DNA of 64,000 nucleotides from CAVSCD01 sp963726335 (GTDB lineage Bacteria; Acidobacteriota; Aminicenantia; Aminicenantales; UBA8522), in assembly GCA_963726335.1 (NCBI GenBank), contig CAVSCD010000004.1:1-64000 (forward strand), read 5' to 3'. This document shows, one piece after another, positions 26,198 to 35,032 of the stretch. The first letter of the stretch is position 1; each line of letters begins with the position of its first letter. Under the pieces are notes generated by a model that was not told where the DNA came from, searched no databases, and saw only the letters and a list, made by a program, of their open reading frames with translations. A program made the position numbers and the translations under genes.

Positions 26198-28102
26198 ATG
26201 TCGGAAACGAAGCTGGAGAATTCTACGGCCGAATGGTACCCGCCGGCGCCCGAGGTCATTGCCCATGCCACAATCCCCGACTGGCTGGCGACGGTCCGGA
26301 TGGCGGACGCGGACTATCTCGGGTTCTGGGAGAGCTGCGCCAAGGGATTCATCGACTGGCATAAGCCCTGGACGCGCGTCCTCGACGATTCGAAGGCGCC
26401 TTTCTACCGCTGGTTCGTGGACGCCAAGACGAACATCATCCACAACGCCATCGACCGCCACCTCAAGACCCACCGCCGGAACAAGCTGGCCCTGATCTGG
26501 GAAGGGGAGAAGGGGGAGCAGCGGACGTTCTCCTACTTCTCCCTGAACCGGGAGGTCAGCAAGTTCGCGAGCGTCCTCAAGGCCCTGGGCGTAAAGAAAG
26601 GGGACCGGGTCACGATCTACATGGGCCGGGTGCCCGAGCTGCCGATCGCCATGCTGGCCTGCGCCAAGATCGGGGCCGTCCATTCGGTCGTCTTCGGCGG
26701 GTTCTCGACCGAGTCGCTCCACGGCCGGATCGAGGACTCCCAGTCCCGGATCGTCGTCACCTGCGACGGCGCCTTCCACAACGGCAAGATCGTCGAGCTC
26801 AAGCGGATCGCCGACGAGGCCATCAGCCGGGCGCCGATCGTCGAGCACGTGGTCGTCTTCCGCCGGACCGGCCACGAGGTGCCGATGGAGGAGGGGCGCG
26901 ACATGTGGTGGCACGACCTGATGTCCCTGCCCATCGCCGACCCGCGCTGCCCGACCGAGATCCTGGATTCCGAGGACATGCTCTATATGCTCTACACTTC
27001 CGGGACGACGGGAAAGCCCAAGGCCATCGTCCACACCCACGGCGGCTACCAGGTGGGGGTGGCGGCCACGCTCAAGTATGTTTTCGACCTCAAGGACGAT
27101 GACCGCTGGTGGTGCGCCGCCGACCCCGGCTGGGTCACCGGCCACTCCTACATCGTCTACGGGCCGCTCCTGCTCGGCGCCACGGGGGTGATCTACGAGG
27201 GCGCGCCCACTTACCCGTATCCCGACCGCTGGTGGCAGATCGTCGAAAGATATGGCGTCAACGTCTTCTACACCGCGCCCACGGCCATCCGCGGCCTGAT
27301 GCGCTTCGGCGAGGCCTGGCCCAACCGCCGCGACCTGTCTTCCCTGCGCCTCCTCGGGTCGGTGGGCGAGCCCATCAACCCCGAAGCCTGGCGCTGGTAT
27401 CACAGGGTCATCGGGAAGGAGAAGTGCCCGATCATGGACACCTGGTGGCAGACCGAAACGGGGATGTTCATGATCACGCCCGGGCCGAGCCTGCCGCTCA
27501 AGCCCGGATCGGGTACGCTGCCATTTTTCGGCCAGCAGGCCGATGTCGTCGACGAACAGGGCAAATCGGTGGGCGTCGACGAGGAGGGCTACCTCGTCCT
27601 CAAGCGGCCGTGGCCGGCGATGATGCGGACGATCTACGGGGACCCCGACCAGTACGTGAAGCAATACTGGAGCAAGTTCCCGGGACTCTACCTGACCGGC
27701 GATGCGGCCCGGCGGGACAAGGACGGGTACTACTGGATCATCGGCCGGGTCGACGAAGTGATCAAGGTCTCCGGCTACCGCTTGGGGACGGCCGAGATCG
27801 AGTCCGCCCTGGTCAGCCATCCGGCCGTGGCCGAAGCGGCGGCCATCGGGCTGCCGCACGAGATCAAGGGCCAGGCGATCCACGCCTTCGCCGTCCTCCG
27901 CCAGGGTTTCCAGGCATCGAAGGAACTGGCGGAGGAGCTTCGCCAGTACGTCGGCACGGAGATGGGGCCGATCGCCAGGCCGGAGAACATCGACTTCGTC
28001 CAGTCGCTGCCCAAAACGAGGTCCGGAAAGATCATGCGGCGCGTCCTCAGGGCCCGCGCCCTGGGCCTCCCCGAGGGCGACCTGTCGACGCTTGAGGAGT
28101 AA
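26198..28102 (+). CDS. acs: Acetyl-CoA synthetase (AMP-forming)
   Basis: The enzyme activates acetate to acetyl-CoA through acetyl-AMP. The 634-residue protein shows the ANL-superfamily motifs: the P-loop MLYTSGTTGKPKAIVH, SVGEPINPEAWRWY, MDTWWQTETGMFMITP, the hinge region YLTGDAARRDKDGYYWIIGR, VDEVIKVSGYRLGTAEIES, and the acetylatable C-terminal lysine motif LPKTRSGKIMRRVLRA. The N-terminal ACAS block (ESCAKGFIDWHKPWTRVL) and the WWCAADPGWVTGHSY segment identify the acetate/propionate type. ATG 26198 follows GGAGG by six bases. In an anaerobe it would scavenge acetate or, in reverse, feed fermentation. Confidence 0.93.
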   Translation: MSETKLENSTAEWYPPAPEVIAHATIPDWLATVRMADADYLGFWESCAKGFIDWHKPWTRVLDDSKAPFYRWFVDAKTNIIHNAIDRHLKTHRRNKLALIWEGEKGEQRTFSYFSLNREVSKFASVLKALGVKKGDRVTIYMGRVPELPIAMLACAKIGAVHSVVFGGFSTESLHGRIEDSQSRIVVTCDGAFHNGKIVELKRIADEAISRAPIVEHVVVFRRTGHEVPMEEGRDMWWHDLMSLPIADPRCPTEILDSEDMLYMLYTSGTTGKPKAIVHTHGGYQVGVAATLKYVFDLKDDDRWWCAADPGWVTGHSYIVYGPLLLGATGVIYEGAPTYPYPDRWWQIVERYGVNVFYTAPTAIRGLMRFGEAWPNRRDLSSLRLLGSVGEPINPEAWRWYHRVIGKEKCPIMDTWWQTETGMFMITPGPSLPLKPGSGTLPFFGQQADVVDEQGKSVGVDEEGYLVLKRPWPAMMRTIYGDPDQYVKQYWSKFPGLYLTGDAARRDKDGYYWIIGRVDEVIKVSGYRLGTAEIESALVSHPAVAEAAAIGLPHEIKGQAIHAFAVLRQGFQASKELAEELRQYVGTEMGPIARPENIDFVQSLPKTRSGKIMRRVLRARALGLPEGDLSTLEE

Positions 28103-28120
28103 TCGAGCGAAGTCCGGCGG

Positions 28121-28149
28121 TTGATTTCGCCGCCCGGACAATATAGAAT
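28121..28149 (+). promoter_or_regulatory. Promoter of tRNA-Arg
   Basis: TTGATT (28121-28126), a 17-base spacer and TAGAAT (28144-28149) end 13 bases before the mature 5' end of the tRNA. Confidence 0.55.
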
Positions 28150-28162
28150 TGACGGCGGTTGC

Positions 28163-28238
28163 GCGCCTGTAGCTCAGCGGATAGAGCGCCGGCCTCCGGA
28201 GCCGTAGGTCGCTGGTTCGAATCCAGTCAGGCGCGCCA
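28163..28238 (+). tRNA. tRNA-Arg (anticodon CCG)
   Basis: The full cloverleaf can be drawn: the acceptor stem GCGCCTG/CAGGCGC, D-stem GCTC/GAGC, an anticodon stem around the loop CTCCGGA with anticodon CCG, and a T-arm with CTGG-TTCGAAT-CCAG. The CCA end is encoded. The length is 76 bases. One pair at the outer end of the anticodon stem (C-T) is mismatched. It reads CGG arginine codons. Confidence 0.93.
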
Positions 28239-28316
28239 TCTCATTAACTCTCCGCTCAAGATCGAGCGGCGTTCCTGTTTGATCCGATCATGACGAACGC
28301 CGCGGGGTGAGGGCCG

Positions 28317-29345
28317 ATGGACAACCGGCGGAAGCTCTATATCGCGATCAGCCTCTTCCTGGTCATCTTCCTTGTCGGCGTCGCCGGGTTCAAGATCATC
28401 GGCGGGCCGCAGGTCAGCCTCCTCGACAGCGCCTACATGACGGCCATCACCGTCTCGACCATCGGCTACGGCGAGGTCGTGGACCTGAGCGGCAACCCGT
28501 CCGGACGGGTGTTCACAATCCTCTTCATCTTCCTCAGCGTCGGGACGATCGCCTTCGCGATCTCGTCGATCACGGGATTCATCGTCGAGGGAGAGCTGAA
28601 AAATCTCCTGGGGAGAAGACGCATGGAAAAAGATATCGCCAAGCTCAAGGATCACTATATCGTCTGCGGCGGCGACGAGACCGCCCAGACGGTCATCCGG
28701 GAACTCATCGCCACGGAGCGCGACTTCGTGGTGATCGAGCCCTCCCGGGAGAAGCTGGACAAGCTCTTGGCGGCGGCGCCGGACCTGCTCTATATTCAGG
28801 GCGACCCGGCCGAGGACGAGGTCCTGCTCAAGGCGGGCCTGAAAAAGGCGAAGGGCGTGCTCCTGACGCTGCCCACCGACGAGGCCAATGTCTTCGTGAC
28901 GATCACCGCCCGAAGCCTCAACCCGGGCCTGAGGATCATCGCCAAGGGGCTCGACCTCAAGTCCCACGACAAGATGAAGCGGGCGGGGGCCGACAGCGTC
29001 GTCTCGCCGGCATTCATCGGCGGGATGCGGATGGTCTCGGACATGGTGAGGCCGGCGGTCGTCACCTTCCTCGACAAGATGCTCTACGACAAGGCGAAGA
29101 ACCTTCGCGTGGAGGAAGTGACCGTCGGCGCCGGTTCGTCTCTCGCCGGGCGGACCATCGCCCAGGCCGCGATCGGGGAGAAGACGGGCGCCCTGCTTGT
29201 CGCCGTGAGGCGGTCGGAAACCGCCGACTACGAATTCAACCCTCCGGCCGGGCGGACGATCGGGGAGGGGGACATCCTGATCTTCATCGGCAGCCCGCGG
29301 ATGGCGGACGGGATCAGGAAGCTTATCCAGGGCGAGACGCTTTAG
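28317..29345 (+). CDS. Potassium channel with RCK (TrkA-N/TrkA-C) domains
   Basis: This is a ligand-gated K+ channel subunit of 342 residues. A first membrane helix (LYIAISLFLVIFLVGVAGF) is followed by the pore loop with the selectivity filter TVSTIGYGEV at about residues 45-54 and a second helix (FTILFIFLSVGTIAFAISS). A cytoplasmic RCK domain starts HYIVCGGDETAQTVIRELI, where the Rossmann glycine pattern is slightly altered (CGGDETA), and ends with a TrkA-C domain (VEEVTVGAGSSLAGRTI). The architecture equals MthK-like channels. The start is ATG 28317. It is flanked by two tRNA genes and appears monocistronic. Confidence 0.9.
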   Translation: MDNRRKLYIAISLFLVIFLVGVAGFKIIGGPQVSLLDSAYMTAITVSTIGYGEVVDLSGNPSGRVFTILFIFLSVGTIAFAISSITGFIVEGELKNLLGRRRMEKDIAKLKDHYIVCGGDETAQTVIRELIATERDFVVIEPSREKLDKLLAAAPDLLYIQGDPAEDEVLLKAGLKKAKGVLLTLPTDEANVFVTITARSLNPGLRIIAKGLDLKSHDKMKRAGADSVVSPAFIGGMRMVSDMVRPAVVTFLDKMLYDKAKNLRVEEVTVGAGSSLAGRTIAQAAIGEKTGALLVAVRRSETADYEFNPPAGRTIGEGDILIFIGSPRMADGIRKLIQGETL

Positions 29346-29377
29346 TCCCGAGAAACAGAAAGGCGGGACCCGAGAAA

Positions 29378-29420
29378 ACGGGACATGACCCTTTTCTCCG
29401 GAAAAGGGATCGTGTACCGT
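29378..29420. repeat. Hairpin CCCTTTTC-TCCG-GAAAAGGG with ACGGGACA/TGTACCGT arms
   Basis: A perfect 8-base stem (29389-29396 with 29401-29408) is extended by imperfect arms to ACGGGACATGA and ATCGTGTACCGT. It lies after the K+ channel gene and before the tRNA-Lys promoter. It could serve as terminator for the channel gene, though no U-run follows. Confidence 0.5.
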
Positions 29421-29446
29421 TTTCCACAGCACGGCCGGGACGACGT

Positions 29447-29475
29447 TTGACAACGAACGAGCCCTCGACTAAACT
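29447..29475 (+). promoter_or_regulatory. Promoter of tRNA-Lys
   Basis: A consensus TTGACA (29447-29452), a 17-base spacer and TAAACT (29470-29475) end 14 bases before the tRNA. Confidence 0.6.
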
Positions 29476-29489
29476 ATGGGCGAATTTAT

Positions 29490-29562
29490 GGCCCGTTAGC
29501 TCAATCGGTAGAGCAGCGGACTCTTAATCCGCGGGTTGTAGGTTCGAGTCCTACACGGGTCA
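29490..29562 (+). tRNA. tRNA-Lys (anticodon CTT)
   Basis: A 73-base cloverleaf without encoded CCA: the acceptor stem GGCCCGT/ACGGGTC has one G-T pair, the D-stem is GCTC/GAGC, the anticodon loop is ACTCTTAAT with CTT, and the T-arm is GTAGG-TTCGAGT-CCTAC. The discriminator base is A. It decodes AAG lysine codons. Confidence 0.93.
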
Positions 29563-29988
29563 CTTCCGATTTTCCTATTTACCCAGAGACCCAACATTCT
29601 CAGGCGTTCACCACGCCTTGCCTCGACGTCTTTCAAACGAGAAGGATCCAGAGCGCCTCAGCTTCGTTCGGGGCGGTTTTGCGTGCCGAAGTTTGACAAG
29701 GATGCTCATTTTACTGATGATGATGTCAGGAAGCGAGTGGTGCGTCTCGCAAATAACTTGGCTTTATATAAGAGCAACGAAGACGCACCACCGCGGGGGA
29801 GTTTGAGGGGGACGGCGTCGTTCCCCTCAGGGGGTCAGTGGAGTGAAACGAAACGCCGAGGGGGGAGCTTGACTCCCCCCTGGAAGTGTCCCGTCTATAT
29901 ACAGGACTTTGGAAAGGAACTTACGAAACGGGACACTCGGCGAGGGGGAATTTCGCCATATGGCGACAGGCAGAGGGCTAGAAGGGAG
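29563..29988. repeat. Hairpin-rich non-coding stretch after tRNA-Lys
   Basis: About 425 bases without a convincing gene. It contains several palindromes: GAGGGGGA...TCCCCTC (about 29796-29828), a perfect GGGGGGAG-CTTGA-CTCCCCCC hairpin (29860-29880) and AGTGTCCCGT...ACGGGACACT (29885-29894 with 29928-29937). A long frame crosses it in the phase of the next gene, but such palindromes are unlikely coding sequence, so the downstream start at 29989 is preferred. Confidence 0.5.
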
Positions 29989-30639
29989 ATGCCAGTGAAG
30001 ACTGAACAGCGCATTGAACAACGATTAGATAAGCTGGAAAGTGAACTGAGTCAATTGGCGTCAGGGCTGGATCGGGCGTCGATCGGCGGCTTCTCACTTC
30101 AGGAACGATTATATAAGCTGGAACGAGAACTGGGGCGACTGACCGCAATCTCGGAGCCGGTCTTTAAAGGCGTTTTTCCGGAGATCCGCGCCAAGATGTT
30201 CGTCCTGGAGAATCGTGAAGGCCAGATGCGCGCTTCGATGGCCGTGCGCCAGGACGGCCCAAGGCTATGTTTATATGATGAGAATGGCAAGGAGCGTGTC
30301 GTGCTGGCCCTGAACAACGGCGGTCCGGCCCTGTTGATGGAGGGGGAAGACGGCGAAGTGCGGGCCGGGCTGTCCGCGAGCGGGGAGGGGGGCGCGCTCA
30401 GCCTTTATGATCGGAACGGCAGAGAGCGCGCGGGACTGCACGTCAGCAAGGACGGATCCTTTCTGAGCCTGGAGGACGAGAACGGGAAGCGGCGCGCCTG
30501 GCTGGTCCTCTACAAGGACGAGCCGATGCTGGCCCTGGTCGATAAGAAAGGCGAGGTCCGCGCCTGGCTGGTCCTTCACGAGAAGGGCCCGGAGCTTCTC
30601 TTTTTCGGCGAGGACGGCAATCCGATCCCCGCCCGTTGA
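29989..30639 (+). CDS. Repeat protein with N-terminal coiled coil, unknown function
   Basis: Start ATG 29989 has GAAGGGAG just upstream; the protein has 216 residues. The first 60 residues form a coiled coil (EQRIEQRLDKLESELSQLAS, then ERLYKLERELGRL). The rest is about five tandem units of roughly 24 residues of the form D-x-x-G-x-x-R-x-x-L-x5-G-x-x-L-x-L, for example LYDENGKERVVLALNNGGPA and LEDENGKRRAWLVLYKDEP. Such repeats form a regular beta-roll or beta-helix-like surface. No signal peptide is seen. The family function is unknown to me. It lies in the lower-GC region after tRNA-Lys. Confidence 0.65.
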   Translation: MPVKTEQRIEQRLDKLESELSQLASGLDRASIGGFSLQERLYKLERELGRLTAISEPVFKGVFPEIRAKMFVLENREGQMRASMAVRQDGPRLCLYDENGKERVVLALNNGGPALLMEGEDGEVRAGLSASGEGGALSLYDRNGRERAGLHVSKDGSFLSLEDENGKRRAWLVLYKDEPMLALVDKKGEVRAWLVLHEKGPELLFFGEDGNPIPAR

Positions 30640-30747
30640 CCGGGCCTGCCCAGTCGATTGACAGATCCGCCGTAATCGGGCTATTATCAATTGGTACTGA
30701 GAGCCAAGCTCAGACGGATGAACCTCTCGGGACCGGGAAAAAGCCAG

Positions 30748-32187
30748 ATGCGCATGATGGGACGATTCTTACTCCTCCTGTGCGTGACCATGGTTCCCCC
30801 CTTCCTCGCCGGGACGACCTATTATGCGGCCACGAGCGGGAATGATTCCCATAACGGTCTTTTCCCGACATACCTGGGCGAATCCAATGGGCCGTTTCGG
30901 ACGCTCAACCGGGCTGCCGGCGCCTTGAAGGCGGGAGATACCGTTGAAATCAGAGGCGGCACTTATGTGGAGAATGTCGACTTTGGCAATAGCGGGACAT
31001 CGGCTGACAGGATCACCGTCACGAATTATGACCATGAGTACGTCATTATTGACGGACAGTATGCCTTACCAGGCGGGAGCGTTTACTATTACCTGGTAAC
31101 GTTGTCTGGAGATTACGTAACACTCAGCAATGTGACCATCAAACGTTCATCCGGCAGTCTCCTGGCCCTTACCGGAGATTATGCGCTATGCGATAAACAT
31201 CATCGGCGAAGGGAGCCGAGAGGCCGGCATGTGTGCACCGGGAACGCGAAACCTGTTTGATGGCTGCATCCATGACAGACAACGGCAACGGATATGGTAT
31301 CGGCGGGCAGACAACTTGGGGTTCGGCGATCGGAGTCGACGGGGGCTCAGAATCTCACGAATCCAGAATTGCCTCGTTTATGACAACAGCGGCGAAGGGT
31401 TCAATGCGGGTGGAGTCGGAACACCAAATCGCCATGCAAGATAATGTCGCCTATGATAACGGCGCACTCGGAATGTCTATAACGGTTCGGCCTCCGGCAC
31501 GATCATCAGGCGAAACCTCATTTATTGATCTGCCGGGGCAAAATATGGCCCATCCTCCGGCATAGTCATCGGCGCCGAAGTCGACGCCCCGGCCAATTTG
31601 CAGATCGTCAATAATCTTTGTTTTGGCAACTGATCAATCTGCTCATGACAGCAACGTCACCTCGGCGGACAAGTTGGCTTGATCGCTCACAACACCTTCG
31701 TGAACACTCAAAAGACCGCAGGAGATGCTGGCCTAGCGGATACAATATGGGCGTCTACTTCAGGCCTTAGCTCGTCATTTTTCGAATTCCCTATTCCAAA
31801 ATAACATCATCGTCGAAGAAGTGCGAGGGTCAAGTCCCGATCACGACAATCTGGCACTCATTCCCATGCCGGATTCGAGTTCGGAAATAACTGTTGGAAT
31901 AGGCAACCCCCGGCCGCGGCGGCCTGGGGACCGGAGACATCATTGCCAATCCCTTCCTGGCCAGGACCGGGCCGACGGGCGCCGGGCTGCTGGGTCCAAA
32001 GTGGTTCAAGCTATTGGAGGATTCCCCTGCCAGAGATCGAGCCAGAGTAATGCGCGAGGTGCCGGTCGACTTTTTCGGGAATCCCAGGGGTGACGCCCCG
32101 GACATGGGCGCGCACGAATTCGTTCAGTCGGATACGGAACCGCCCTTACCGCGGAAACCGGAGCGGATCAGCAAGGAAGCTCGCTGA
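30748..32187 (+). pseudogene. Secreted right-handed beta-helix protein, frameshifted
   Basis: ATG 30748 opens a signal peptide (MRMMGRFLLLLCVTMVPPFL) followed by TTYYAATSGNDSHNG, the usual start of parallel beta-helix proteins of the DUF1565 kind. AGDTVEIRGGTYVENVDFGN and further helix coils (NLFDGCSIHDNGNGYGIGG, IQNCLVYDNSGEGFNAGG) come next. The C-terminus (VPVDFFGNPRGDAPDMGAHE) is the standard closing motif of these proteins. The frame changes at least five times between about 31185 and 32000, and short stops appear near 31630. Base composition is clearly lower in GC than the surroundings. Here real decay of an acquired gene is as plausible as sequence error. Confidence 0.65.
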
Positions 32188-32201
32188 AGGAGGCTGCCAT
32201 C

Positions 32202-32573
32202 ATGAAAATGCGGGGCGCCATGATCGTTCTCCTGCTGGCCGGGACGATCGTCTTTTTCCTGTATTTCGGCCGGGTCGGCCAAAAGAGCTATATCGAGACG
32301 ACGCTCGACGCCAACGACCGGATCCGCGCCGAGCTCACCCAGGTGAACATGGCCACGCTCGAAAAGGCGATCCAGTATGCCGCCGGCACCGAGGGCGAGC
32401 TCCCGGCCGACCTGAACGCCGTCTTCGCCGCCCGGATGTTCTCGGGGGACCCGAGCGACGGCTGGGGCACGCCGATAAAATACGAACGCAAGCCCGAGGC
32501 CGGCTTCCGCCTGATCGCGGCCGGAAAGGACAGAACTTTCGGTACGGCCGACGACATCACGGTCGAACGCTGA
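32202..32573 (+). CDS. Pseudopilin/GspG-like small anchored protein
   Basis: The 123-residue product has one N-terminal membrane helix (GAMIVLLLAGTIVFFLYF) and a soluble part ending DGWGTPIKYERKP, then FRLIAAGKDRTFGTADDI. That is the calcium-loop and C-terminal signature of type II secretion GspG-like pseudopilins. The canonical prepilin cleavage site (G/E at the head of the helix) is not obvious, so it may be a stand-alone relative and not a processed pilin. ATG 32202 follows AAGGAGG. It is close to the beta-helix gene upstream and the permease downstream. Confidence 0.65.
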   Translation: MKMRGAMIVLLLAGTIVFFLYFGRVGQKSYIETTLDANDRIRAELTQVNMATLEKAIQYAAGTEGELPADLNAVFAARMFSGDPSDGWGTPIKYERKPEAGFRLIAAGKDRTFGTADDITVER

Positions 32574-32586
32574 GGCGCCGCGGACC

Positions 32587-33396
32587 GTGCCTGATCTATT
32601 GGGCTATCTCGTCCTTCCCGTCGCGGGGTACTTCATCGGCCTCGTGGCCGCGATGACCGGCGTGGGCGGCGGGATCTTCATCGTCCCGTTGCTTTCGGGC
32701 TTGTTCGGATTCGTACCCCAGCACGCCGTCGGCACGAGCCTGTTGACGATCATCTTTACGGCCGTGGCGGCGGCCTATTCCTACGCGAAGCAAAAGCGCA
32801 TTTTCTTTCGAACGGGACTCCTGCTCGCGGTCACGAGCGTTCCGGGGGCGTATGTCGGCGCCCACCTGACGACCGTGATCGCGCCGTCGACCTTGGGATT
32901 GATCTTCGGCGTATTTCTCTTTGCCATGTCGCTTCAGATGATCCTCAAACGGAGCGCCGGGGAAGCGGCCGCCGACTCTCCCGCGGCCGGGATCCCGGCT
33001 CCCTCCGTCACGGATGCGCAGGTCGTGAAGTCTTCGAAAAAGATCGCCCTCGGCCTGGGCCTCAGCTTTTTCGGGGGGCTCGCCTCCGGTTTTCTGGGCA
33101 TCGGCGGCGGCGTGCTCGGCGTCCCGATCATGACCCTGGGCATGGGCATCCCGATCCACTTCGCCACCGCCACCTCGATGTTCACCATGATCTGGACCTC
33201 GATCTCCGGGGTCACCCGCCACGCCCTGGCCCACCACGTTCATGCGCTCCAGGCCGTGCTCCTCGCCGCGGGCACGGTCATCGGCGCTCAGGCGGGAGCG
33301 GGGTTTTCGCGGCGGGTCTCGCCGCGGACTCTCAGGCGGGTTTTCGGCCTGGTGCTGCTAGCGGTCAGTTTGCAGATGATCGTCCGGTTCGTCTGA
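32587..33396 (+). CDS. TauE/SafE-type sulfite or organic-anion permease
   Basis: The 269-residue integral membrane protein has two homologous halves, each with the family's Gly-rich helix start: AAMTGVGGGIFIVPLLSGLF in the first and ASGFLGIGGGVLGVPIMTLG in the second. About eight membrane spans are visible. TauE/SafE proteins export sulfite, sulfoacetate or related anions; the substrate here is unknown. GTG 32587 is the start. It lies 13 bases after the pseudopilin-like gene and is probably co-transcribed. Confidence 0.85.
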   Translation: MPDLLGYLVLPVAGYFIGLVAAMTGVGGGIFIVPLLSGLFGFVPQHAVGTSLLTIIFTAVAAAYSYAKQKRIFFRTGLLLAVTSVPGAYVGAHLTTVIAPSTLGLIFGVFLFAMSLQMILKRSAGEAAADSPAAGIPAPSVTDAQVVKSSKKIALGLGLSFFGGLASGFLGIGGGVLGVPIMTLGMGIPIHFATATSMFTMIWTSISGVTRHALAHHVHALQAVLLAAGTVIGAQAGAGFSRRVSPRTLRRVFGLVLLAVSLQMIVRFV

Positions 33397-34041
33397 TCAG
33401 TCGCCGTTCTCGGCTTCGACGCCCAGATAGCGCGCGTAGCGTCGGACCAGGTTGTCGGCTTCCTTCCCTTCGGGCAGCAGGGCCGATTCGCCTTCCTCCA
33501 GCAGCCGCAGGACCCCGGGTTCGATGCCGCTGATCTCCGCCACGTTCTCAAGCGTCAGGCCGCGCTCTTCCCTGATCTGCCTGAGGTATTCGCCGTAAAA
33601 AACGGGGCTTTGCCGCAGCTCTTTCCGGTCCTTCCGGCCGTTCCCGTTCCCCGGCTCCGGCCTCTTCTTCTTGGACTTGTCCGGGAATAGGACGGATTTC
33701 AGCCGGTCCCAGAAATTCTTTTCCTCCGCGGCGTCTTCGATCTCCAGCCTGTCGGTGGATTTCCGGAAAAAGGCCCGTTGCCGGGACTCGGGGCGGCTGG
33801 GCAGGATGAGAGTGTCGTAAGCCTTGCGCGCCGCGGCGTCTCCGAGCGTCTGGAAAGCCTTTTCGATCTTGTCGAGCATCTCGCCGCGCTCTTCGGCGGA
33901 CAGGACGCCGTAGGACGCCAGGGCGTCCGGATGATACGTGGCGACGGCCAGGTCGTAAGCCTCTCGGACCTCCTGCCCGGTCGCGTCCAGGCGCAGGTTC
34001 AGGACCTCGTAGAAGTCCATTTCCTCGATCTTCTTGGCCAT
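33397..34041 (-). CDS. J-domain protein with C-terminal helix-turn-helix
   Basis: A 214-residue protein starts at ATG 34041. The first 70 residues are a J domain (MDFYEVLNLRLDATGQEVRE, then AVATYHPDALASYG with an intact HPD, and IEKAFQTLGDAAARKAYD). A charged linker follows, and the last 65 residues are a Cro/RodZ-type helix-turn-helix (YGEYLRQIREERGLTLENVA, then EISGIEPGVLRLLEEG). The HPD tripeptide predicts an interaction with DnaK. No membrane helix is present. It starts only four bases after the MinD-like gene stop, so the two form an operon and probably act together. Confidence 0.8.
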   Translation of the reverse strand: MAKKIEEMDFYEVLNLRLDATGQEVREAYDLAVATYHPDALASYGVLSAEERGEMLDKIEKAFQTLGDAAARKAYDTLILPSRPESRQRAFFRKSTDRLEIEDAAEEKNFWDRLKSVLFPDKSKKKRPEPGNGNGRKDRKELRQSPVFYGEYLRQIREERGLTLENVAEISGIEPGVLRLLEEGESALLPEGKEADNLVRRYARYLGVEAENGD

Positions 34042-34045
34042 GGCG

Positions 34046-34996
34046 TCAGATGAACGCGGCGACGGTATCGGGCTTCGCGCTTTCCGCCCGCGCCGCCAGG
34101 AGCTTTTCCGCCGACAGGGTGATGGCCCGGGCCGCCGGGCTTCCGGGGAACTCGAGCATGAAGGGCACGCGCCGGAGAAGGCACCAGCGGACCCGCTCGT
34201 CGTAGGGGACCGTCTCGAGAACGTCGAGGTCGATGAAGAAATACCGGTTGGCCACATCGGCCATCGCCCGGCCGAGGAGGTGATCCTTGTCCGTCCGCGC
34301 CTTGTTGATGATCAGGGCGGGACGGAAATTCCGGAGGGCCGTGATCAGCACCCGGGCTTCCTGCCCGCCGGCGGTCCGGAGCTCTTCGAGGAACGTCCGG
34401 AGCGTCCGTGCGCCGTCCTCGATCTCCTTCGTCAGCCGGTCCGCCAGCCGGTTCATCTTGTAGTACTGGGCATACATCCTCAGGATCCGGCCGGCGCACG
34501 ACCTCAGGAAAAAGTAGGCGTTCTCGACGGCCGTGGGTTCGGGCGTCACCACCAGGATCCCCGGCCTGGCGAGGAGAAAAAGGTCGAGGGTATTATAGGC
34601 GCTGCCCGTGCCCAGGTCGATGATGACTCCCGCCGCCCCGAGGTTCCGGACATGGCGGATGAGCTTGAGCTTCTTGGCGTGACCCAGGTTGGACAGGAAC
34701 AGGCCGCTGTCGCTTCCGCGGATGAGCTTCAGCCCGGCATGGGGAGTGGGACCGGCCACATCTTCGAGGCGGGGGAACTTGTTGTTGACGAAGTCGCCCA
34801 GGTCCCGGGCCCCGTTCCCGTCGCCAAGGAGGGTATGGAGGTTGGGGCCGCCCAAGTCCGCATCGATAGCGACGGCGTTCCCCGTGCGGGACCCCAGCGT
34901 GAGGGCCAGGCCGGCGGCGATAAAGCTCTTGCCCGTGCCGCCTTTTCCGCCCCCGACGGCCCATATCAGCTTTTCAGCCTTGACGTTCTCGGTCAT
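34046..34996 (-). CDS. MinD/FlhG-type P-loop ATPase
   Basis: A deviant Walker ATPase of the ParA/MinD/FlhG group, 316 residues from ATG 34996 (TTG 35005 is an alternative with a nearer GGAG). The deviant P-loop is GGKGGTGKSFIAAGLAL with the signature lysine, the switch I aspartate is in AIDADLGGPNLHTLLG, and the Walker B-like region is AAGVIIDLGTGSAYNTLD. It lacks an obvious C-terminal amphipathic membrane-targeting helix, though LLAARAESAKPDTVAAFI is weakly helical. Such ATPases place flagella, chemoreceptors or other structures. The J-domain/HTH partner follows directly. Confidence 0.85.
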   Translation of the reverse strand: MTENVKAEKLIWAVGGGKGGTGKSFIAAGLALTLGSRTGNAVAIDADLGGPNLHTLLGDGNGARDLGDFVNNKFPRLEDVAGPTPHAGLKLIRGSDSGLFLSNLGHAKKLKLIRHVRNLGAAGVIIDLGTGSAYNTLDLFLLARPGILVVTPEPTAVENAYFFLRSCAGRILRMYAQYYKMNRLADRLTKEIEDGARTLRTFLEELRTAGGQEARVLITALRNFRPALIINKARTDKDHLLGRAMADVANRYFFIDLDVLETVPYDERVRWCLLRRVPFMLEFPGSPAARAITLSAEKLLAARAESAKPDTVAAFI

Positions 34997-35032
34997 CAGG
35001 ATCAACAGGCTCCGACCGCAAAAAGACGCCTC

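Noticed and set aside
25715..28141. 808-codon open frame antisense to acs
   Set aside because: It mirrors the acs codon pattern, has no recognisable motif and would leave the complete acetyl-CoA synthetase on the other strand unexplained. Only its last 70 codons, outside acs, have start signals.
29683..29988. N-terminal extension of the repeat protein to 29683
   Set aside because: The extension would translate several perfect palindromes, and ATG 29989 has its own ribosome site and begins the coiled coil.
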